Below are positions 57,141 to 64,000 of a stretch of DNA of 64,000 nucleotides, one piece after another (the first letter of the stretch is position 1; each line of letters begins with the position of its first letter). The stretch is taken from contig DASXFD010000008.1 in assembly GCA_036489755.1 (NCBI GenBank), positions 14,694 to 78,693 of the forward strand, read 5' to 3'. Both the position numbers and the translations under genes were made by a program. The notes under the pieces were generated by a model. It was not told the origin of the DNA. It worked only from the letters and a program-made list of their open reading frames with translations, and ran no database searches. The DNA is from JABFXX01 sp036489755 (lineage in GTDB: Bacteria > Myxococcota_A > Polyangia > Haliangiales > Haliangiaceae).

Positions 57141-60100
57141 TCAGTTGCTGCTCTCGCTCGCGGACTGCACGTCAACCTCGATGCCGTCGGGGGTGTGTGC
57201 ACGGAAGCGGCAGTCGACGCATTTGATCCCGACTGCATCGAGCTTCCGCCGAAAGAACGCAGCTTGTTCATTGTCGTGAGTCGAGATGAACACTTGGTAT
57301 CCTGCGAGGTGCACGAGGTTTCTCAAAACGTCATACAACGCAGTCGCGTGAATGAGATCGTTGTATTGGGTGGGGTCGTCGAGCAGAAGGGCGCGCCAGC
57401 GCGACCAAGGAAAGGCCGTGCTCGCTGCGAGCATCGCGGCGAGGGAGACCTCGCCGAGCTGCCCTTCGCTAAGGAGAAACTCCGCTTCCGTAGCCCCGCC
57501 ACCGAACGAGACGCGAAAGCTCATGCCGGCCGCTCTTGCCGACGACTCGTACGCCACTTCGATGTTGTGAAACCGCTCGTCGTGAATGAGCGCCCGTACA
57601 TATCTTCGGAAGAGCTCGTCGAACGGCTTGAGGGCACGTTCGCCAAACTCTGCGGTGACGTCTTGAAGTGTGGCGCCCAGGTCATCCGCCGCGAGTCGAG
57701 CTCGTTCCGCGTCTTCGAGCTCCTTGGTGGCCAGGGCGACCGCAGCTCCAAGCGCACGAGTGTGTTCGTCGCGGCCGATCGCGCCATGCTCATCACGGAC
57801 CTGCGCCTCAATCCGCTGAAGCTCGGCTGCGTCTTGCCAGCGCTGAAGGGCAGCGGTCAAATGCCCGAATCCGGCAGACGTTGCGTCGAACTGCCCACGC
57901 CGGCGTCCGAGCTGCTCTTCCTCTAAATCGAGAGTCACGTCCGAGATGGGCGGGGAGAGTCGAGCACCGCGCCACTCCTTCTCGGCTCCCGAGAGGCCGG
58001 CCTCGATTCCCGTCCGCTGAGCGTTCTCGCGCGCGAGCTCGTCAACTGCCGCGGCCAGGGTCTTGCGTGCCGCGGCGTCGCTGGCGTGGGCTTCAGCGTA
58101 CTTTGCACCAGCTGCGTCCGATAGCGCCCGTGCGGATGCAACATCGGCGGCGGCCACTTCGATTGCGCGGCGAAGTAGATCATCGTTGGTCTCGATGGTG
58201 CCACCCTCCACGAGCTGCGCGTGACGAGCACGGAGCTCGGAGACACGTGCTTGCCGAGCGGTGAATCTCTCCTGCTCCAAGGCGCGCGCGCGCTTGGCGG
58301 CATCAACCTTGGCAACGGCGTCCACGAGAGCCTGCCGCAAGACGTCGAGTGCGCGGCCGGAATCGAGAGCAGCATCGATTCGGGCGAGGTGTTTGGTCGC
58401 GTCTTCGCGAACACGAGCGAGCGCAGAGCGATAGTCACCACTCGTAATCGCGTTCAGCGGTTCTTTCTTCCGGAGCTCGTCGATCCTCGTTGTGATCTGC
58501 GTTGCTTTCTCGACCACTGCTCGAAGATCTGCATCCGCCTTCCTGCGCTCGCGGGCAAGCTGTGTTTCGCGCTTCTGAAGTGTCGCTTGTGCGGTGCGAA
58601 GCGCGGCACCTCGCGCCTCTGCCGATGCCAAGCGGGGATCACTCTTCGCAACCGCCTCGTGCGCTAGAGCTTTGAGTGCCGAGGGCTCAAACGCTGAGTT
58701 GCAGATCGGACATTGCGTATCGTCATCCGATATGTGCTGGGCAAGGGAGAGGAGTGCCTGCTGAAACGACTGTGCGACTTGGCGAAGCGCTTCGAGCTCT
58801 GACGCAGCCTCGGCGAGCGACTTCTGCGTTGCTTCACGCTCGTCGGCAACGCTGCGTGCACTGGTCGTGTTCGTACGGATCGCGGCCTCAAGGATGAGTT
58901 TCTTGTCGTTTTCCACGGCTAGCTGCTTCTCGAGCGCGTCCATCTCTGCGAGCGCTGCGACGCCTTCATCGACGAGCAGGAGTCGGCGCCGCTGAGTGTC
59001 TCCCTCGGCTGCGGTCTTTTCGTGCGCAGCGAGGTCCTCGACGCGGCGACGATGCGCGACCTCCGAGTCCTCGACACTCTTCTCGGCGGCGCGGAACAGC
59101 ACTGTCGATTGCTGAAGCTCACCCTCAACGCGCTGCAGGTCCGTCAGAACCTGTCGTGCCTGCAAGAGCCGCTCGTGATTCTGACCCGCGGTCTCAAGCT
59201 TGCGACGCTCGATCTCGTGTGCCTCGCGGGCCTGGCGCGTGGCCTCAGCCAATACGTCCGACGTCGTCCGCGCGGCAGCCACGTCAGCGTCCAGAGTTGC
59301 CGTACGAGCTTGATGCTTCCCTTGTTGGGAGCGCAAGTCGTTGCACTGGCGGACGACGATACGAAGGCGCGCGATCGTCTTCAGCCGATCTTCGTCGGCC
59401 AGCTTCGCGCCATCGACCGCATCGCGAAAGGCGCGCAGGGCCTCACTTGCCGCGACGACGTCGTCCGTCGTCGACAGCAAGTGCACCACCGAAACACCAA
59501 GACCGCGCGCTGACTCCAAGATCCTTTCTGTAATTTCTCTCGGAGAAAGTGCCTCGCGAACGACAGCTGCAAGGCTCCGCGCTTGCGCAAGTCTCAGCAG
59601 CAGCTCTTCCCAGCGACTCTGGCGGTCGCGAACGGCGGCGAGCTGAACAGCCGCGCGATCTTTCAACTTCGTAAGCGCCTGCTTGGTGCTCGTGAGGTTG
59701 ACGCGCACGCGTTCGAACCGCTCCGCTCCTGCGAGTGGACTCACCTTGAGCCAGCGCTCTTTCGACTTCGAAGTAACGAGTCGGAGGGCCGCAACCTGTG
59801 CGTGCACGTGCGTAAGATGGAGGTAGCTACTGATGTTCTCGCCGCTCACGTTCCACTTTGTGTCATCGGCGCGAAGGAACTCGGCGACAGTGGCGAGCTT
59901 CGTTCCAACCGATGCCGGTGATGGCGTCTTCGGAACGAGTTGCGTTCGCGTGATCTTCTCCTCTTTCCCTTCGGCGTCGATAAATGAGAGCTCCACTTCG
60001 AACGAATCAACACCCGCTGCGCGCCGCGCGAGATCGCGGCGATCGGCACGGCTACCTGCAACGACATCGAGCCGCCTCACGCTGTCTGTGAGTGTCCACT

Positions 60101-60251
60101 CGATGGCTTCGAAGAGCGACGTCTTGCCGAGACCGTTCGGACCACTCAACAAGACGACACAAGGCTCGCTCGGGAGCTCCAGACGAAACCGGCCGTAGCC
60201 ACGGAAGTTCGTAATCGCGAGCGACGTGGCAAAAAGTGCGGGCCGCTTCAT
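57141..60251 (-). CDS. Rad50/SMC-like ATPase of an ABC-3C defence system
   Basis: The 1036-residue protein has Walker A GPNGLGKT at 37-44, long coiled coils with a CPIC hook in the middle (Cys514 and Cys517, like the Rad50 zinc hook), and a C-terminal lobe with signature-like LSEGQLGEVSLAAML, Walker B LLLDDP and the His-switch STHDNEQ. It is the ABC ATPase of a three-component system with the two upstream genes. In such systems the ATPase is thought to sense a phage or DNA signal and unleash the effector. The ATG overlaps the middle-component stop. Confidence 0.9.
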   Translation of the reverse strand: MKRPALFATSLAITNFRGYGRFRLELPSEPCVVLLSGPNGLGKTSLFEAIEWTLTDSVRRLDVVAGSRADRRDLARRAAGVDSFEVELSFIDAEGKEEKITRTQLVPKTPSPASVGTKLATVAEFLRADDTKWNVSGENISSYLHLTHVHAQVAALRLVTSKSKERWLKVSPLAGAERFERVRVNLTSTKQALTKLKDRAAVQLAAVRDRQSRWEELLLRLAQARSLAAVVREALSPREITERILESARGLGVSVVHLLSTTDDVVAASEALRAFRDAVDGAKLADEDRLKTIARLRIVVRQCNDLRSQQGKHQARTATLDADVAAARTTSDVLAEATRQAREAHEIERRKLETAGQNHERLLQARQVLTDLQRVEGELQQSTVLFRAAEKSVEDSEVAHRRRVEDLAAHEKTAAEGDTQRRRLLLVDEGVAALAEMDALEKQLAVENDKKLILEAAIRTNTTSARSVADEREATQKSLAEAASELEALRQVAQSFQQALLSLAQHISDDDTQCPICNSAFEPSALKALAHEAVAKSDPRLASAEARGAALRTAQATLQKRETQLARERRKADADLRAVVEKATQITTRIDELRKKEPLNAITSGDYRSALARVREDATKHLARIDAALDSGRALDVLRQALVDAVAKVDAAKRARALEQERFTARQARVSELRARHAQLVEGGTIETNDDLLRRAIEVAAADVASARALSDAAGAKYAEAHASDAAARKTLAAAVDELARENAQRTGIEAGLSGAEKEWRGARLSPPISDVTLDLEEEQLGRRRGQFDATSAGFGHLTAALQRWQDAAELQRIEAQVRDEHGAIGRDEHTRALGAAVALATKELEDAERARLAADDLGATLQDVTAEFGERALKPFDELFRRYVRALIHDERFHNIEVAYESSARAAGMSFRVSFGGGATEAEFLLSEGQLGEVSLAAMLAASTAFPWSRWRALLLDDPTQYNDLIHATALYDVLRNLVHLAGYQVFISTHDNEQAAFFRRKLDAVGIKCVDCRFRAHTPDGIEVDVQSASESSN

Positions 60252-60943
60252 CTTTGGCCACCAATGATGGCAACGAGGTCTTCGGCGATGCCTGAGACTC
60301 CAGCTGCGTCCAGAACGCTAAGCCTGTTAATCCACGCCTGCGCTTCTTCCCGACTGATGTTCGCCGAGGAGAACTCGTCAAGCAGTCGCTCGAGGGGATC
60401 GAGGGAGCGCGGTGCGGCGCTCTCGCCTTCCCACGGCTTGGCGAGAAACGTTCGGTCGAGGAACGTGTCGATCTCATCGGACTTCGGCTCCGATGAAGGA
60501 AGCCAGACGAACTTGCGACAGAACCGCGCATCAGACTCGATACGGCTGCGCCTGCCTCGCCACGCCAAATCATCGAGCGACCCACGCGGCGCGATAAGAA
60601 AGAGGTGCAGATCGCTGCGGCGCGACGGCGAGATGTCTGAACGCACGAGCCCGGTCCACCAGAGAGCTGAGCGATACGATGCCTCCATCGCGTCCGCGTC
60701 GAGGCCGCACACGAGAATGCTGAGAGCAGCCGGCGAAAGCTCCAACGCACGCCGGAATCGAGGCAGCTCAAAGGCGTCCGGCGAGTCCGACGCCGTGCCC
60801 GGCGCGAACTTCGGGTCGAGCGCGCTCTTGACGGTGGCTCGCACAAGGGCGTCGCTCGGCGTCGTCGACCAACCACAACGTTGAGCACGAGCCGTGAGCT
60901 CGTGCTCGAGTGCGGCCGCAAGTGCAGAGAGCGCGCTATCCAT
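60248..60943 (-). CDS. ABC-3C middle component-like protein
   Basis: From ATG 60943 the product has 231 residues; TTG 60949 is also possible. It shows the pattern of ABC-three-component middle component 1: DLHLFLIAPRGSLDDLAW followed by RIESDARFCRKFVWLP, with an invariant-looking Glu and Arg-Lys. No catalytic motif is seen. It is a likely linker between the ATPase and effector. It overlaps both neighbours by a few bases. Confidence 0.75.
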   Translation of the reverse strand: MDSALSALAAALEHELTARAQRCGWSTTPSDALVRATVKSALDPKFAPGTASDSPDAFELPRFRRALELSPAALSILVCGLDADAMEASYRSALWWTGLVRSDISPSRRSDLHLFLIAPRGSLDDLAWRGRRSRIESDARFCRKFVWLPSSEPKSDEIDTFLDRTFLAKPWEGESAAPRSLDPLERLLDEFSSANISREEAQAWINRLSVLDAAGVSGIAEDLVAIIGGQR

Positions 60944-62762
60944 TCGCAACAGCCTCAGCGACGGCCCGCTTCATCTCGTTGTTGCGGTCTGCCGTCATCT
61001 GTTGAAGCTGTCCGAAGACATGCTGCTTCACGGCATCTACGCTCTGACGCATCGCCACGAGGAGGTGCGGGCTTGCAGTCAACACCAGGACCGGAGGGCC
61101 ACGATGCAGTAGATTCTCCGTCGCAGTCGCCGACGCGCTAAATGGGAGCGCGGCTTCCCGCGCGATGCCGTAGAGCTCGATCGCGCTTGCCTGCACACCG
61201 GCCAGGATCGCCATGCCGGTCTCCTCAGCGAGCATCTCGGCAGGATCGTCCGCGAGCCGACAAGGCCGACGATCACCCGGATGTGAAGCCATTGTGAGTG
61301 CGATGAGATGCGCCGAGAGCGTGTTCAGGATCAGATTGTGTGCTCGGCCGTCGAGCGCGATCGCTACGTTCGTGCCACCCGCTTCGAAGCCCACCCCGAT
61401 GACGAGGGCGATGGCCGCCGCGCGAGCGAGATCGGGAACCAACAGGCGGCCGCTTCGCACTGATGCTTCGAAGCCGGGGCGCGTCGACTCCTCCGCGGTC
61501 ATGAGCATCGAACAAACAAGGTTGGCGCGCTGCGCACGCTGGGCGAGCTGTGCGAGCCATCGGTCCCAGAGCATGAGGGCTGCGGCACGAACGTCCGCGG
61601 CGCAGCGTTCGTCATGAAGCCGTTGGGGTACAGCTGCCACGAACGCGCACCACACGTGATCGTCCATGGCTGTTGACAGCGTATTCGCAAGCTCTGTCGT
61701 CGTGACATCCGTGCGCGGCGGGTGAGGATGCGTCGCCGGCGCCGAGCCACAAGCGAGAGGCAGAACATCTGTCGTGAGGCCAAGCGTTTCGCCGCACAGC
61801 CGGCCCGCGGTCGATTGCCAATCGACAGCATCTGCGGCCTCCGCTGTCGAACCCCCCGATCGATGGATCATGAGGCGCGCGAGAGGACCGGTCATCTCCT
61901 CGCCGAAAAAAGGTTTGCAGCCAATCTGAACTCGCACGTTCTCTGAGCCATTCCAGTAGCGCTCAACGACATCTGCCGTCGCAAGCGGTCCGCGCGCTTC
62001 CCATCGCGATGAGCCGCTCCGTGCGAAGTGCACCCAGCGGCCTCTCGCAGGATCGCGCTTCGCGTGGTGATCGATCACTTCGGCGTGAAGGACGGTTGAG
62101 TCGATTCGAATCAAGCCGTCAGAGTGCTGAAGGAACCAGCTGTGAAGCTGCGTGACGACCTCGTCGGCGTTCGTGAACAAATCACAGATATGAGAGCTCG
62201 CCAGCCGACGAAGATCTTCTTCGGAGCCGAGCTCGTGAACGTGCAACATCTCAAGCGCGGCCACGATCGTGGCCGCAGGCGTCGACTTCGGAACATTTTC
62301 AACGATGAACTTGAATGCGGCGTGATCTTTGTGGGCGACGGCGAAGGCATCGTGGTCGAGATTCGGCGCCCTTGCACCGTCGCAGAGCGCCGCAAGGTCG
62401 CGACACTCGAATACCGGCGTCTTGCCTTTCCCGACCGCTACCAACTTGGCGAAACCGAGATGGAGGTGGCTCCGCGGCGCGGGAGTCGTCGTGGTCGTCG
62501 TCGGAATGATGGCGGCGACGATCGCACGGGCCTCCGCGACCTCCAGCGGCGAGGTTTGACGCTTGACTTGCCACTTGTCCGTGTGGGCGCTTCGATGAAC
62601 AACGACGTCATCCCAGATCGGCTCCGTGGTCGACTCGACGCGGATTTCGCGCGCCCCTTCACGGGCGCGCTCGTAGTGACCGATCATCTCAGCGGCGAGT
62701 TCGGCGGCCTTGAGGAGGCCGTAGCGGTCGCGCTTGAGGAGCTGTGTCTTCGGCGCGCCCAT
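60936..62762 (-). CDS. ABC-3C effector, Cap4/DUF4297-like nuclease domain at N terminus
   Basis: The first of the three genes encodes 608 residues. The N terminus has the restriction-nuclease-like pattern with Glu43, Asp51 and Asp52 (EPIWDDVVVH), and QxK at Gln65 and Lys67 (KWQVKRQ), as in Cap4/DUF4297 dsDNA endonucleases. The remaining 500 residues are unassigned, probably a recognition region with ABC-3C C-terminal features. No transmembrane segment is seen. Cleavage of cellular or phage DNA on activation is likely. Confidence 0.78.
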   Translation of the reverse strand: MGAPKTQLLKRDRYGLLKAAELAAEMIGHYERAREGAREIRVESTTEPIWDDVVVHRSAHTDKWQVKRQTSPLEVAEARAIVAAIIPTTTTTTPAPRSHLHLGFAKLVAVGKGKTPVFECRDLAALCDGARAPNLDHDAFAVAHKDHAAFKFIVENVPKSTPAATIVAALEMLHVHELGSEEDLRRLASSHICDLFTNADEVVTQLHSWFLQHSDGLIRIDSTVLHAEVIDHHAKRDPARGRWVHFARSGSSRWEARGPLATADVVERYWNGSENVRVQIGCKPFFGEEMTGPLARLMIHRSGGSTAEAADAVDWQSTAGRLCGETLGLTTDVLPLACGSAPATHPHPPRTDVTTTELANTLSTAMDDHVWCAFVAAVPQRLHDERCAADVRAAALMLWDRWLAQLAQRAQRANLVCSMLMTAEESTRPGFEASVRSGRLLVPDLARAAAIALVIGVGFEAGGTNVAIALDGRAHNLILNTLSAHLIALTMASHPGDRRPCRLADDPAEMLAEETGMAILAGVQASAIELYGIAREAALPFSASATATENLLHRGPPVLVLTASPHLLVAMRQSVDAVKQHVFGQLQQMTADRNNEMKRAVAEAVANG

Positions 62763-62879
62763 GGTTCAACCCAACAGCGACCTTACCCCGCGCCGCGGCG
62801 GATGTGGTGTTGGGGCCGCATCGCAGGCCACTAGCACGCGACGTCACCCTACTGTTCAAGCGCCAGCGCGGTGCGGTGA

Positions 62880-63563
62880 TCACCCTCGGTCTCGAGCGTG
62901 GTGGCTCAGTTCGCACGGCGAAGATCGCCGTTCGCGCCAGAGCTCGCGCAGCGCCGCTCGGACCCACGTCACGAACGTTGCCTGTGCGCGCAGTGACACG
63001 ACCGACGCGGCAAAGCGTGCCTCACGACGCCCGCAGCCCGAGATAGCGACGAGCGCAGCAACCACCTTCGCATCCGTCAACGGCTCACGCGACACGACCT
63101 CAAGGCGGCGAGCTCGCTGGCGCTCGAGGCGGCGGTTGCGCCAGAACAGCCACTCACCAAAGTCCTGCACAGCAACGTACGCGAGCACGCGCTCAAGATC
63201 GAATGCGCGACTACCATCGGCGAGACGCATGGGCCGAAACAGCCAGTCGCAACGACGAACGCGCGAAAGTGACCAGCGCAGCACGCTCGCGACCTGGCCT
63301 GCGCGCAAAACGTGCTTGAAGGTCGCATGCGGGAGTCGCCTCGGTGGCTGTGGTGGACGCCGCACGAACGCGAACGTACGCTCGCGGTGATTGCCAACAC
63401 AAGCGTCGCAGCTAAACGACCATCGGCCCGGCGATCCCTGTAACAAGCTCGTTGTGATCACGCGATCGGCGATGCGGACACCGTCTCTTCGCGGCTTGAT
63501 GCGGCGAGTGATGCCGTCAAATCGCCCGCAAACAGGGCCTGGCTCGTTGAGGCCGCCTGCCAA
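62880..63563 (-). CDS. possible hypothetical protein
   Basis: A 227-codon frame from TTG 63563 has a CxxC pair (FSCDACVGNH) and plausible helices (RVLAYVAVQDFGEWLFWRN), with a basic composition. There is no recognised family and no overlap with neighbours. Shorter frames on both strands compete with it, so it may be spurious. It lies upstream of the ABC-3C operon in the same direction, 117 bases away. Confidence 0.4.
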   Translation of the reverse strand: MAGGLNEPGPVCGRFDGITRRIKPRRDGVRIADRVITTSLLQGSPGRWSFSCDACVGNHRERTFAFVRRPPQPPRRLPHATFKHVLRAGQVASVLRWSLSRVRRCDWLFRPMRLADGSRAFDLERVLAYVAVQDFGEWLFWRNRRLERQRARRLEVVSREPLTDAKVVAALVAISGCGRREARFAASVVSLRAQATFVTWVRAALRELWRERRSSPCELSHHARDRG

Positions 63564-63864
63564 GTAGTCGCCGCGTGCTTCGGCCGTGTGGCGCTAGGGA
63601 AGCAACTTGATGGACGCGTATCTCGCGCATCCTCCCCACAAAAAAGCGAGCTTGGCTGGACGCTCGTAATCGTCCAATCTGCGATGCCACGCGAGTCTCT
63701 CTTCTTGCAGTTCCGCTCGCGACCGTTGCGTTGGAGTCCCGGCGACAGAGACGAAGGCCGCGCCCAAGGCGTTCCACAGGGAACCCTGAACCGCGCCAGG
63801 GACTTGGGCCCTGGCGGAGCCGCCGGGCCCGTGTCCGCTCTCCTGAGGCACGGCCGGAGACTAG
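63564..63864. other. non-coding stretch before the IS end
   Basis: No convincing gene is seen in these roughly 300 bases. Several short frames overlap on both strands. A hairpin-like GCCAGGGACTTGGGCCCTGGC lies near 63798. The stretch ends at the IS boundary. Confidence 0.5.
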
Positions 63865-64000
63865 GGCATGTCTCATAACCTTGTCCTTCCGTGCAGAGCG
63901 CGAAGGATCAGGACGCAACTCGCGAGTTGAAGGAAGCCGAAGAAGTTGGCTGCCTTCAGCTCCCAGCGGGTGGCGAGTCGGCGAAATCGTTTGAGTTGAG
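63865..64000 (-). mobile_element. right end of an IS5-family insertion sequence
   Basis: The tail of a transposase runs from the window edge to a stop at 63873-63875. It reads KRFRRLATRWELKAANFFGF and on to LQLASCVLILRALHG, the C terminus of IS5/IS427-type DDE transposases. The probable inverted repeat GGGCATGTCTCATAAC (63865-63880) covers the stop. The rest of the element lies beyond 64000. It adjoins the defence region, where insertion sequences are common. Confidence 0.75.

Overview
The window looks like the chromosome of a high-GC myxobacterium (Myxococcota). The signs are very GC-rich codons, several Ser/Thr protein kinases (one with a PEGA domain), repeated WGR and TIGR02996/leucine-rich-repeat proteins, a protease with a MYXO-CTERM tail, a retron with a myxobacterial-type reverse transcriptase, and a split ATP synthase operon carrying only the atpI/atpB/atpE part. 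Almost every gene overlaps or nearly touches its neighbour, so the window reads as a series of tightly coupled operons.

Layout. 1-8.4 kb: an operon with an FtsH-like AAA protease, a MoxR AAA ATPase, a degenerate vWA-like protein and two unknown components, matching the published idea of an FtsH-vWA-MoxR 'ternary' conflict system. 8.4-20.6 kb: WGR/TIGR02996/LRR proteins mixed with the STM4011-STM4014 gene set (two radical SAM enzymes, a sulfatase-fold hydrolase and an ATP-grasp-like protein), plus an APH-like kinase, an aldo/keto reductase and a HEAT-repeat/aldo-keto-reductase fusion. 20.6-24.6 kb: a retron with msr-msd RNA and reverse transcriptase, translationally coupled to an LRR protein. 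24.6-33.4 kb: housekeeping genes (gyrA, a kinase, hemL, atpZ/I/B/E, a cNMP-binding protein, a GNAT enzyme). 33.4-38.4 kb, minus strand: a broken glutathione transferase gene, a trypsin-like protease, moaC, glmS, a small lipoprotein and a hydrolase. 38.4-46.2 kb: a surface-polysaccharide cluster (PIG-L, WbqC, membrane glycosyltransferase, membrane adaptor, lipoproteins) and a diguanylate cyclase.

46.3-about 53 kb: an integrated island starting in tRNA-Gly(GCC), with integrase, RHH protein, DUF3987-type protein, primase-like protein, small HTH and zinc-ribbon proteins and a divergent MerR-like regulator. 53-56.5 kb: a kinase-TPR-lipoprotein operon. 56.6-62.8 kb: an XRE regulator, then an apparent ABC-three-component (ABC-3C) defence system with a QxK-type nuclease-like effector, a middle component and a Rad50-like ATPase with a CxxC hook. 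The window ends in the tail of an IS5-family transposase.

A dispersed inverted-repeat element (REP/REPIN-like) occurs as a full copy near 38.4 kb and a half copy near 28.3 kb. The strongest candidates for new biology are the retron with its coupled LRR partner, the ternary AAA system with adjacent WGR proteins, the enlarged STM401x cluster, and the ABC-3C system. All functional calls come from reading the sequence and from memory of protein families; no database search was run.
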